Shown piece after piece: positions 34,601 to 47,900 of a DNA stretch of 64,000 nt (the stretch's first letter is position 1; every line of letters begins with the position of its first letter). The stretch is from positions 14,169,350 to 14,233,349 of the forward strand of contig JABAKD010000022.1 of NCBI GenBank assembly GCA_012845835.1, read 5' to 3'. Under the pieces are notes generated by a model. It did no database searches. It was not told the DNA's origin and saw only the letters and a program-made list of their open reading frames with translations. This DNA comes from Undaria pinnatifida. Taxonomy: Eukaryota; Sar; Phaeophyceae; Laminariales; Alariaceae. A program made the translations under genes and the position numbers.

Positions 34601-37600
34601 GGTGCGTGATGGAGCGCCATGGCGTGCCATGGCGCTGCCACACTGCTTTTCATGGTACCGAAATAGCACTGGCTAACCCTCGCGTGAAAATGCCTTGGCA
34701 ATGCCATAACGACGTCATGGGAGACAGCCTTTAGTGGGCGTGCTTGGGCCTTTACAGGTTTCAACTAGCATCCGCGGCAATATCATGGTGATGCAAGTAG
34801 TTTTAACGGCACCAACTGCCGTGGCGTGCGATAAACCAATATCTTGTTACTTCCATTAATGTATGCCTTGACAGTCATGGCAGTGCCATCAAATATCTCA
34901 TAGCCCTGACGAGGGACTGCTATTCGTTGACAGTGCCATGACTGGGTCAGACACATGCCGACACCATTGCGGAGCTTTGAATGCGTTCTCTGCAAAAGCA
35001 ACATTTTCGGCCTTGACAACATCGTTTTCGCCATTTTCGGTCTCTCGCGTCCCACGGTAAACTAAGGTTATCACTGGCACATATTTCGTATTGGGACGTT
35101 GTCCGTACATGAGTCGTGTTTACTCTTTGATTCTGCGCGAGATATATCACTAGGGCCGTCAGACGAGAGTGCGAGCTTCACGCAACTGCCCATGCAAAAA
35201 CGATTTTCTTTTAGATTAGTCACACTTGAATGCATTGGGTGTACGCTTGTGAGGGAGGTACTATAGTGCGTGCGATTCCCCCTAAGTATACGTCAAGTAT
35301 TATGCTAAGTACTCTTTTCCTAGTGTCCATTCTTTGCAACTCTGGCCTTGTTGGAGGTTGCCGTTTGACCATGGACTAGAGTACGGCAATACGGACAGCT
35401 TGGTTAAAACAACAACAGCGGGTGCCAATGGATGCAAGGTTATTGTTTTCAGTACGTTGATGACGCTGTCGCTGTGTAAGACGACCGAAAGCCTCAACTA
35501 CACAGTATGAGATATTCGCAAACCTTTCTGCGCAGGTACTCGTACGACCGAACTATAGGTATACCATCGCACATCCAACGGCGGTACCCTACAACTACCC
35601 TACCCTAACTGGCGCAAGTGAACTGTGCGTCCTTAGCAAACAAATTCCTACAGTGCCCCACGTTGTGATGTGCTGGCATTTGTTGTTGTGTATATTGTTT
35701 CTTCCTGGGAGATCATAATGCAATATTCGGATCGCTTGGCGTTGCGGTCATCTAGGGACCGCGTTAAGAGTACAGTTATTCTACAAACGGTGCCGGAAAC
35801 AGTAACAGTGGATGGCCGACATCGCTTCTACCTACCCCAACCCGTGCATCTAGTACCTTCGACGACAAGTGCTTGGCCATGCTTGCGTTCAACCAACTAC
35901 GCCAATGACAAAGACGCTCGCTCCTCGTATCCTCAGGCGCCATCTATGCCGGTACTTCTGGGGTATACATCGGGGGCGAAACATGTTTCGCATACAACTC
36001 AGCTGGATTTGATGGAGGTAATAAGTGAAAAACTGTTATATGTACAATATTCACTCTTTTTCCAACTTGCTGTTCTCCGGCGGCCGAGGGTTTTCTCTCA
36101 CGCGTTTAACTGTGGGGCAAGAAAGGCGCCTATCGGTACACAGACCTTAGGGCACAGTTCTGGATCCCGGCCGAGCTCTGTGGCCGTGCTCTGAACATCC
36201 AACGTCGTTGAGTTGGCTCTTTTTATCAGGGGGCTGCGTTCCGCCTCGCTTGGCCAAGTAGGTGCATACAAAACTCCACAATCGTGGGGTAGTTATAAAT
36301 AGCCCGCTCCCCTCTCACCTTTTCTCTTGCGCTCCGCTTTCCCGCCCGCTGTACAACATTATCAGTCCTTTGTTTTTACGCCCTGTACTGTCTGCTACGT
36401 TCCAGCAGCAACACTCCTCTGTGCCAGCCACGGACGGTGCTTCTGTGTGTATTAGGATTTTGCACGCGGAGTGTGAGGTGTCAATTGCACACGAGGCGAC
36501 CAAAAGAACGATGAGTTATTATCGTTAGGGTTAGCAGCTGCTCAGCCTCGCAGCCACATAGTTAGTACCTGGTGTATACAGCAGTACAGCCGCAGTGATA
36601 CAACAGCAGCAGCTAGCTGTGCTCCAAGCTCAAGCCGTTGTACGAGTAGTCACGGTCTATGTACGTGGTTGGTGCACAGCAGCAAGATATTCAATCACGA
36701 CATTAACACGTCCAATGCAGCCGTCAAACACACATCGCCGGACCTCATACCAGGTGTACCAATCATGCAGCTGATGCATCAAAAGCAGTGCTGTAGGTCA
36801 ATCTTACACATGTCATTGGGACGTGTTCCCGCTTTTCGTATAATACGCCCCCGGGATATCAAGTCAACTCCACCCCGAAGGGAAACCTTGTAATATTATT
36901 GTATGGTTTTCGAGTACCAGGTGGTAATATAGAGACTATCGCGGATGGCGCTGTTTTATGCTCGCACGTACACAATGGTATTAACGTTTTCGGGCTCATA
37001 GGCTACTACACGTATCTGTGAGGCCAACGCAGAAGCTCGTAACGTCAAAAATGATCAATCGGCAGCCATTGTGATAGGAATTATTGTATGATGGCGCACT
37101 GGCCAATATATTGGCTTGATATTTGCGATCAACCCATACTGGAGCGCGTCGTGGAGAATAGGCGAGTGCTTAACAACAGCCAGCAGCCGGGAGAGCGAAA
37201 CCGTAGCTGACCATGCAAAATTTGGGCCAATAAAGGCAACATTCCGAATATGAGTTAATCCCGCCATATCTGAGACAATAGGTTTGAACGAACCGCAAGA
37301 ATAATTACTGCACCACGGCCGGTACAAATTTGGTGCGAGCGAGAACCTCACTGCTGACATACAGTGAAGGTTTCGAGAAGTATTAATAGCTTCAACCGTT
37401 ACAGATTGACGCTCAAATCCATCGCGGCAACTGCAAGTGCGAGGCCAGGCTTCAATACAGAAACAGGCGTTGCCGTCTCTGCAAAGATTATTATGGTCTG
37501 TCTTACTTCGCCTACATTTGGTAACTAACTATTACCAACTTTCCTCACGAAAATTTTGGTGATGTGTGGGAAGCGAAACACTGAACATAGTTAATATATT

Positions 37601-38956
37601 GTAGCCAAAATCCTTGAACCGGGTGCCATATATGAAACTAGGAAGGCCAGAAAACATGAACTAGCAAATTAGCCTCAGATACCACCCCAACTATTAATAC
37701 AACTAATAGCATGCATCATAATAGTAAAGCGGCAGTGAAATCGTCTGTCTGTTTAGCTATTGGAACACCGCCTTTCCCAGCTTCCTTACTGTGTGGTACA
37801 AAGTTGCGCACGTATCGGCAGCCTGACAGGTCCCATTTCTTCCTTCCCGAATTAGTACCGCTGGAGGCTGTAAGCTAAACGATCCACACGTTTTGCTACA
37901 ATCTCATTGATTGCTCGATCACGAAGATTATGTCAAAAATTTCTGCAATCAACGCCACGGCACACGACTTAGCAACCGCCGTTTAAACCTTGTTGACTTC
38001 ATCTTGATTACGTTGATTTAGCTGGCACACGATGTTTCTTCAAACAGGCGCTATCTTTACCCATGGGACCAGTCAGATAAACACCACTGGATACACCTCG
38101 TTTGGAAACAACTCGGCCGCCAATTCTGGAGGTGAGAACCATGATTGATTTCGATTGCTTCTTGATTGATTGATGATTGATTGATTGGTTCTGATTGGTT
38201 GATTGATTAGTTGATTGCTTAATTGCTTGATTGTTTTATTGATTGCTTTATTGATTGGTTGATTGGTTGGTTGGTTGGTTGATTGGTTGGTTGGTTGGTT
38301 GGTTGAATGGTTGACTGCTTGGTCGACTGATTGATTGATGGATGGATGGATAGATAGATATATAGATTGATTGATTGTTTGATTGGTTCGTTGGTTGATT
38401 GATTGCGGGCTTGGTTGGTTGGTCTGCTGGTTGGTTGGTTGTTGGTTGGCTGGTTGGTTGGTTGGTTGGTTGGTTGGTTGGTTCATTGGTTGATTGATTG
38501 GCTGATTAGTTGATTGATTGATGGACTGATCGTTTAGGCATACTCCAGTTCCGGTGAAAGAGTCGTCGGTCGAAGTGCTTTCGACAAGCAACTGACTGGC
38601 CCGCCCTACTGGGACGCGTTATTCGGCCAGCGTATGCCCTGCCTGGAAGGTGTCTCTGCGTCTATCGTTCCCTGCCATTACCGAAGAAACGTGCTTCCGA
38701 GACATGTCCGTTACCCGATGACCGGTATTGTCCAATAATTGAGCTTGATTCTTCATTTTGCGTCAGGAGGTACTCACCGCCTACACCCGAATTTCCAACG
38801 TGGTCGGATAATATAACTAATCTGAAACGCAGCTTCTAAAGCACGACAACCGTCTCAGTGCCATTCAATTGTTTTTATCGGGTAGAACACATGGTTGATA
38901 ATGATCAAGTGTTGAGCAAGCGATGACTGGTCCGGCGTTGGACGGCGTGGGTTCCC

Positions 38957-38999
<43 letters not shown>

Positions 39000-41900
39000 T
39001 ACCAAGACTTGGATAAACGCCAAATATATTCTAAACACGGTATTCGGCTCAAGGCGTATATTATGTGTGTTTGTATCATACCAGATAGGCTGTTTCGATA
39101 TTCCTCTATTCCTCTATTATTAATAATAGATGCCTTATTCAATGAGTCGAGTACCCTAACATTCATGCCTTTCTTCTATTGTCATGATCGCTGCAAACTG
39201 ACGGAGCTAGTACCGCATTTTCGACAGGTGCAATATATACTACGGAATCGACGTGGCACATCGACGGTAATACGTCTTTCACCAGCAACATAGCCGGTGC
39301 TAATGGAGGTGAGGGCACTGCGGGTTGGTTCTCTAGCAATATGAGTGATAAACAGGTGCATATACCTGGTATATTTCGGAGGATTGATGATCTCTAAAAA
39401 CGTCATCGGCGTTCGTTTAATATCATTGAAACGCAATGTACAAATAGCCCATCAACTGTTGTTTTGGCTTTGCTTCACCCGAGCTCTGCCGGGCGTGTTC
39501 ATCAAGGCCAAACCCGTGACAAAGTTGACGTACCGCATCGAGATATCACACACGGAGTCCTTCAGTTGTAAATGCTACGAGGCGTTACAAACCGGACCTG
39601 GTGCAGCACAAACGCATTGAATTCGACGTTTTTCAAAGCATTCTGTAGTCCTTACAAAACCTCTCTCGTATGAGCGTGTGCGGGACGCTGTCCGATATTG
39701 CCAATATTCGGGTATAACCAAGGTTGATTGTGGTCAAACAAAAGGCTATCCCGTCCGCTGACGAATGCGCTGGCGTTCGTCTACAAGCTGGTGCATTCCA
39801 CCAAGATCTTGTTCGGAGCCTCTTCTTTCTGCTGAAGATTGCGTGAAACGCGCCTTGGCAAATTTTCCCTTAGTCTATATAAATAAAAATACGCTCCACC
39901 TGTGTGATCGAAGATTTTGGCGAAATTCATCTCTAAAAGCTGTGTGTGGTACTCCGATCGCGCGCATTACTGGGTGTGTTTCCTCATTAAGGATATAGGT
40001 CGGCGACTCCCCTTACAACTACAGTGTAGCTATCAGGGTCAACAGGGTGATTTTAGTCAGTCTGTGCGCTGAAACTATAAAACCCGTTTTGGAGGGTGAC
40101 AAAATCTGACAGCTGTGGAAGGAAATGCGTCAGTTTATCAAGTGTATCCTGTAAGTCGCATAGGCGGCGAGGGGAGGGCGGAGTTTGGAAGGGCTTGGGG
40201 GCCTGGGTTTGAACAAGAGGGAGCGGGGAGGGGGGGAGAGGACAACGGACGGGGCAACTCAATCTGTGCGTTGAAACTCTAAACCCTTTAAGGAAACAAA
40301 TCTGACGATTGTGGAAGGAATGCATCAGTTTGTATATATCGTTGCCCCGATCTGTGATGCGCATGTACTTGATCATGGTGTGGAATTTGTTGCTAATTCT
40401 CCGTTTTTTTACGTTGGTTTTTGCGCAAGCAGCACAACTTGCTCGAACTGTTTCCAAACGCACACACACGCTCTCGGCCCACCAGTATGGGGGATTGATG
40501 AGACAAATAACAACCCGTATCTGCACGTAATATCACACCGGTCAAAGCGAGGCCCGTTGTCGACGCTTCCGCGCTCGCTTCCCGTGCCTCGTAAGAAGCG
40601 CGTCGCCTTCGATGTTGCTTCTTTCTTTCGCTAATTCCCCGATTCGCCGTCTAGCGATGAACTCGAGAACCACGGAATCACGAATTATCTGGTCCAGTGA
40701 GCGACCGCTGTCCACTTGTAAACAACACCTCTGTCTGTTCGCGTGTTCAACCAGTCTGCCAGCACCCTCCCGTGCGGTATCCACTTGGTATCTCCACAAG
40801 TGCGATCAGCCAAACAATGCCAGATGTTGCTGTCAAAGTAAGCCACGTACGTACTCCGCCAACAAATACTAAACCATAACGCAGAATTCCCCCTATGTTC
40901 AACAAACAACATATTATTTATATATAGGTTCCCGATTCCTAATGATATTTCTCTAACGGTTCCCGACTCCTCATAGTGTTTCTCTGTATCATGTATATAC
41001 TGTAGGTCGTACAACCAGTGAGAAGAGGGCGGAATGTTCGAAAGGATGGGGAGGGGGAAGGAGATTTCCAACAGCTTTTTGTCGCATAGATGTAGGGGTT
41101 TGCTATTGAACGCGTGGTGCTAACTCTAGACGATGGTGCGGGTGGTGGGCAAGGAGGGGGCGTTGGGGGCGGGGGTGGGTGAGAATTGGAGCTACCGCAT
41201 GGACGGCTAGAATGATAATGAGGTGATATCAACTGCGTGGTAGTGTTTGCTACTGTGGCAGATTTCGATTTTAGGTTGCACGTTTGAACAAGAGGGAGCG
41301 GGGGAAAAAGAGAGGGAGGGCGGGGGGCGGGGGCGAAATGAATTGGAGCTACGGCAATGATGGCTAGAGAGACAATGAGGTCATATCAGCTGTCTGGTAG
41401 TGGTTATTACTCTGGAAGATTTTGCGTTTAGTTAGGTGGGGCGTTTGAACACATTTGAACAAGGGATCGGGGGGGGGGGGCGGACGGGACAACTCAATAA
41501 GTCCGCGGAAACTATAAATCCTTTGAAGGGACAAATCTGACGGTTGTAGATGGAATGCATCACTTTATATCACCTGCCTGGTATTGTTATATACACGCCA
41601 CCGAGCATAATGAATATGCTGAACCCTAAGTAACACTAAGAATAAAGATGGTTGGTACTTGAATATGATTGATATCATGGTTGATACCATGGTTGACGTT
41701 GCGTAAACCGCCCCGCGGGTACAGTTGTAGTGTTGAAGACGTCACCTACAAACAACCACGATAAAATCAATTAATAATCAAAATACCCTTATTGCAACTA
41801 AGAAGACATTACCCTCCCCACTCTCCCTGCCTCGACCTGAGGAACATCGTGGGGAGGGAATCTACTGGCATCGCCCATGAAGTATCCGGCACGCTACACC

Positions 41901-44900
41901 TGGCATATATCTATGAAGGCAAATGCCCCTTGTGTTCCAAATTTTGAGGGTTGACATGTTGCCGTTTAAATTGGCGTAGCGGCCATTTTTGATGGGTAGT
42001 ATGTTCCACAAAGTGTTGCTAACATTACGCGAGGTAGAATGACGTCTACAGTAAACGCTGGGATCGATGTTACATCATACGAGGTATTTTACTTGCCAAC
42101 AAAAAATGGTCAGAGGCGGTAGGGATATTTGAAAAGTTGGTTGTGATTCATTGTGTCCGTGGACGTCTTTGTGTCGAGTTTCGGCTACAGCCGCCGTTAA
42201 TCAGTACCGGTATGCCTTTTGCCAAGTCCTCGTCTGGCACTGTCAGCTGCTGTGCCAGTCGTCTAGCTGATATTTCTGACGGGTTCAACAATTTTCTCTT
42301 TGGCAATCAAAGACGATGTTGAGTGTGCTAACCCTGACTCTCATTTTACAGATCGCTATCGTATACGTTTGTTTACGCTCAGGTGCCATGTCAGCTCCGA
42401 GCGAATGTTCTGTACTTGTCGGAGGCATCACGTCGTTCTCCGACAACGTTGCCAGTTGGAACGGAGGTGAGGATTACTGCAAGGCGGACTCGCTCAGTGT
42501 GCTTTTTCAAAGCTCAAACACCACAAAAACGTTAGGCGTGTTGTAAACGTGCAACTCAGTTGCGACACTTTTTCGTCTGTGGTTCAGCCATCTTGTGTTC
42601 CTCCAGCGCAAGGGTGGTATTTTCGCTATCGATATGCTCCCTCCAGGAATCGATACTGCGGTTATCGTATACTTCAGCATAGCCAGTAGCCACCTCAACT
42701 TGTTTTTGTGTTGGTTCAGTGCATTATGTATAGCTAATGGTAGGCGTGGTCACGGTTACGGCTTTTGAAAAACTAGGCATGGAGACAAAACATGTTTCAA
42801 AGGGCCTAGTGCATTATGGTCTCCTGCGCTTATAACCCCTCTGTTCCGCGTAAACATTCAGATTGTTAGTTCGGTTCACGCATGCTGCGAGGGTGTTGCC
42901 ATTCGGTAGCCTCCCCATCGAACCTTTCACGCATTATGTATCATCCGTCTACGGAATCGACGTCAGCACGAGTGAGCGTAACCTTACCCCCAACCCTAGC
43001 CCTATCTAGCAGTTTTGGCATGGGCCCTGCTTTACTTGACGCGAACCAAAGCGTTTCTCCATTATCTACTCTAACAATGTAGTGTATCATACACAGCGAG
43101 GAAGTTCGCGGCTGGCATTACGTGCACCACGGCGATTATTTGGAGTTTGCCATACTTATGTGGTGTTACAGGTTTTTAGAGAGAACGGTTACAGTGCCAC
43201 AGAGGTGCGGTTGTCGTTTGCATGCCTTATGCACAAAGGAACAAAACCATCATTTGATGTTGGTTGTGGGGTCAACGTATTGCCTCCAGCTTGTTTAATC
43301 GTGTCTACAAAACGTTCCATTATAACACAGCATCACGTGGTGGTATCCGTTCGGTCCTGCAAAACTTATTTTTCACAGTTCACCGATGAACTACCCAGTG
43401 AAACCAGAACCTGAAACCTGCCGTGATCCTTCCATTGAAATGAGGAAAAAAAAAATTCTTCCTCACCAGATCGTGCATGTACAGCAGAATTGAGGCACAC
43501 ATAAGGAAGTAAATGGCAATAAACTGTTGAGGTAGGTGGGGAAAAGTTTAAGGTCTCGTTGTATATTTGTTGCCAAAGCTGGAACCTGTACATCGGCGAC
43601 GATGAACGAGCAAGATTGGGAGGAGATGCTCTAGCTGGTTATATGTCAAGTAGTCCAGAGGTTCATAGAGGGAGCTCGATTTAAGTGTCTGTTGTGTGGG
43701 GTAGATTTGGCCCCAGCCTTGAAGGGGTGCTCGACAAAACCTCCCTTTCGATATGGACGCTAATCTTAGAGCCTAACCCTAACCCTTGTTTCTTGATAAA
43801 ATAAAACAAGCAATAAGTATCGCAAAACAAAAGGGGGTACGTCTGGCGTGTTGAGCTTGCGCCCCCAAGGGCAGTCATGCAGCCAGCGAACAGGATCAAG
43901 GGGGCCACTAGGACTTCGTCGGCTTTTCCACCTGGTAGAGTTCTCGCGCTTTGCCATGGGTCTTCGGAAGAGCCGAGATCGATCTTTTCGGAGGGTGGAG
44001 TTTTCTCGACAAGATGGTGCGTGATGCGGTAGGTGCAGGTTTCGATGCATACAGTTGGGGTGCCAAGCTGCGTATCACATCCGTGGACTGCAGCAGTGGC
44101 GCTCCATCTAATCCTCTCAACGTTCGCACTGCTGTAACCAGCTCGTAAAGCTCTGCAGCCGACGTCCCCGATGCTTCCATGGATTGCCGTCGAACGGTCG
44201 TACTATCAGTAGTTTTTTCCCGAGTTATTTTTCCTTCTCGTTTACTGAAGGGTCTATTCGAGACCAGGTGTACTCCTCTTCTACCAACCGGTGTACGAGT
44301 AGCCCCTGCCCCCCTCGAGCTCACTGAACGCCACCATGATTGTGTCAGGTGTATGATTAGGGGCCTGATTGGTGTAGTGCCCGCTGACAATAAAACAAAC
44401 GTCTATTCTGTGCGTTGTGTGCTTTGGTTGGCTTCGGTGCTGCAACAATTACAGTATGGTGTGGGTGTAGGAGCAAACTCGTACGTACTCGTGTACTGGT
44501 ACGTCGGTATCGGCACAACATATCACACCCGACCTTATATGTGATCACGTAGCAGACAATACACAACAACATGCCCATCGTCGCAACGGCGCAACCCTAG
44601 GATCAAATTTGAAACATTTGTTTTATCGAGAGGGGGGGGGAGACGATCATTTTCGTGTTCAGCATTTGGTTTCGGGGGCCAAGAAAGCTCCTACTTTCAC
44701 GGCTGTTTCACGTCCGCCCACCCACACTTCTGCTGCCCGCCGGAGAGTTTAGCCTCCGCCGCCCTCGATCTCGCCATACATCACCCTGACAGCTGCATGA
44801 ATGATTAGTGTGTTGGGGAGTCCGCAGCCTAATTCGGTTACATGATGGAGATATTTCACACGGGAAGAACAAAGCTCATCCCTCCCACTCTTCTTGTACG

Positions 44901-47900
44901 CTACAGGCTTAAGGAGCGCAATAAAGTAGGCTTGATTCACACTGTTGAACACGTGAATACGTTGCGCTGGACACGTTTTTCCCCGCTACTTGTTTGGCAA
45001 CATATTATTGGGAATTTAGAAATTCCCCTTCAATCGGCATGATGTTACGCACGCACGTGGTTTACAGGCCAAGTTGGTTTTATCAACAATATGCTTTTTT
45101 CTTCACCTCGCCGGGGAAGGGTGCCGAGCGCCGTTTGTCAGATTCCTAGTGTTTTGCATGGTTCCCGTTCGGAATGGGGTTGACTTGAAATCCGGGAGGC
45201 GTCGCAAGCCGGAATCGGGGACCACAGCCCTCCAATGACATGTATGAGGGCCCTTCCCCGTCCGTATCGCTAACCCTAAATGTCAGGAATCGTGACAAAA
45301 AACGATCTATTTATTTTGCTACTGCTGTAGACTAGACTAGTCTATGATTCGTGTGCCTGGTGTGGGGTCCAACGATTTGGGTTTGATTGTTGCGTTGCGC
45401 GTGAACTGTTGTTGTGGTGGCTCGATCCCGCTGTGCGCCAACCACAACACACATATACACCATTACTACTGGCACAAGCCAAGTGCTTGAAGCACGGTCC
45501 CTAGGTCTTGCAGTTGTACTGCTGCTGTGCTGCTCCTGTGCACTGATTTTGTGACCGCACACGCCACGCACACATACCTGGCACATATAAGAGCGTACAA
45601 ACATACATACTCCGAGTATTACACAGAACCTCCGTCTGTGGATGTCACAAATGAAGGAGCTCACAGCGCGGTTGCAATCGTACTGTGACTGTCACAAGTA
45701 CTGAGACTGTAGGGTCTGTGTGGTGCAGCAGCACAGTAACGGCAGTAGAGTGAGAAAATACATCAACATAAGGGTTCAATGGGCCCTGCGCGACTCGGCG
45801 AAACGAGGCAGGCGGTGTCATGGACCTTGCTCTGTGCGTCTTGCCCGGTGCGACTATTTCCCAGGTACGACGCGAGGAGCACAACAACAAATCGAAAAGT
45901 AATGGCTAGGTACCAATCTCCCAGGTCGACGGGCAGAGGGAGGCAGTTTTAGCACAGACGGAGTGTGTTGCACGCTCAATGCTAGGCGTGCAACAGAAGT
46001 CACTGGTCTAGGTGAATCGTTTTCATATGACATTCGAGAGGTGTACTGCTGTTGTTGCTGATGCTGGTCGTAGTGTGAAGTTGTGTCGTAGTAGACAGCT
46101 GACTGGTCTAGGTGCATCGTTTTCATATGACATTCGAGAGGTGTACTACTGTTGTTGCTGATGATGGTCGTAGTGTGAAGTTGTGTCGTAGTAGACAGCT
46201 GAAATGTGAAAAACAATTGATCCGATGTTGTAGGGCGGGCGAAAGATCGGGGCGAGGGACAATCAGAGAGCGGAGCGGTCTGTTGAAAACGAACACCAAC
46301 AATAAAAAAAATGTGAGTTTTCCATTAAAAACCACTCGACGCAGCGAGGGGGATCGCCGCCCCTTGAAAAAAGAGCCTTTTACTGTTCATAGCACCGCCA
46401 CGGAGCTCGGCCGGGATCTCGACATTCGTCGTTATGTATCGAAGCCCCCCTTGCTTGCCCCGCAACCGAGCGCGAGTAAATAACCTCGGCTGCTGGAGAA
46501 CAGCATTCCAAAAAAACAAAGGCATATTTTATATGAGGAACGTATATATCCCGCAATCCACTTGATGCGCGGGTGATGCCCCCCCTCATAGGGTAAGTTA
46601 CAGCTGTGTGGCTCGAGGTCGCTGTTTAGTGCAGTTAGAAACGGATGAGCCAACAACCACAAAAAGGCGGGCGTTCAAGGTAGGTGACATCCAACAACCA
46701 AGGAAAAGGCCCCTTACGATTCCCATAACTCTTCACCAAGCGTTTCGAAGCCTTAGCCCCTTCATCGTTGTGATAGAACCCTAACTTGCTGATGTCCAGC
46801 AGGAGGGGCCAGAGGTACTGGGGTTTGTGACGTACGATAAGGTAAAAACATCGTGTGGAGGTGCATTACGACCAGTGCGGCCCTTGCTCATTCCATGTAC
46901 TTGAAACTGCTCGGTGCCGACTGAAACCGAGATCAGGGGATGACAAAGATGTAGTATCCCACGGTGAACATAGTGTTGAACTTGACAACGCAACGAGGCC
47001 AACGCAGCTCTGCTCAAAGTAACAAGTGTGTTGGTGGCTCAATTCGTTCTTTATCCTTCAAGGGTAAGGTTTCTTGTTGATTTGTTCGAGTTGGGGTTCT
47101 GGCATGAGTTTTATTGCAATGTGTGTATGTGTGATGCCCTTTGTGCTACATTACGTCTACCAATTCATAACCACATATTATATATTATATAAAATAATAA
47201 ACTCCAGCTATGAGATCAAATATTTTGTCGAAACTCATCTTTGCAAGCTGTGTGTGATACTCCGATCGCGCGTATCACGGGTTGTGTGCCCTCATTAGGG
47301 ATATAGGTCGGCGATTCCCCTTGGAACTACAGTGTAGCTATCAGGGTCAACAGGGTGATGTCAGTCAGTCTGTGCGCAGAAACTATAAAACCTGTTTCTG
47401 AGGGGGACAAACTCCGACAGCTGTGGAAGGAAATGCATCAGTTTATCAAGTGAATCCCGTAAGTCGAATAACCGGTGAGGGGAGGGCGGAGTTTTTGAGG
47501 ACGTGGGGGCCTGGGTTTGATCAAATGGGGGAAGGGGGGGCGGGGGGCGGGGGGGGCAGCTCAATTTGTGCGTGGAAACTATAAATCCTTCAAGGGGATA
47601 AATCTGACGGTTTTGGAAAGACTGAATGGAGGTGGGGTGGTGGGGGGTAGGGGAAAGGTTCGGGGGGGCGAGGGGGGAAAGTGCTTTACATCGCATTGCT
47701 GTACGAGCTTGCTATACGCGTGGTGCTAGGTCCAGGCGATGGTGCGGGTGGTGGGGAAGGAGGGGGTGTTGGAGGCGGGGGGGGGGGATTGCAGCAGCGG
47801 GGCATGGATGTCTCTAAAAGATAATGAGGTGATATCCAGGGCATGGAAGTGTTTATCACCCTGGCGGATTTCGATATTTGGTGGGGCGTTTGAGCAAGAG

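Larger units (their letters stand above)
39309..42382 (+). other. Intron 11 (3,074 bp)
   Basis: It holds a split copy of the G-rich repeat (39878-40330 and 41000-41595) with an insertion between. 41600-42382 has no recognised feature. Confidence 0.62.

Noticed and set aside
38073-38591. 172-codon Asn/Gln-rich minus-strand frame
   Set aside because: Translation of the TTGA/TTGG microsatellite, and it overlaps exon 10 on the other strand.
42890-42972. Possible extra exon ending at CACGA|GTGAGC
   Set aside because: The phase does not fit the cassette series and no rung motif is present.
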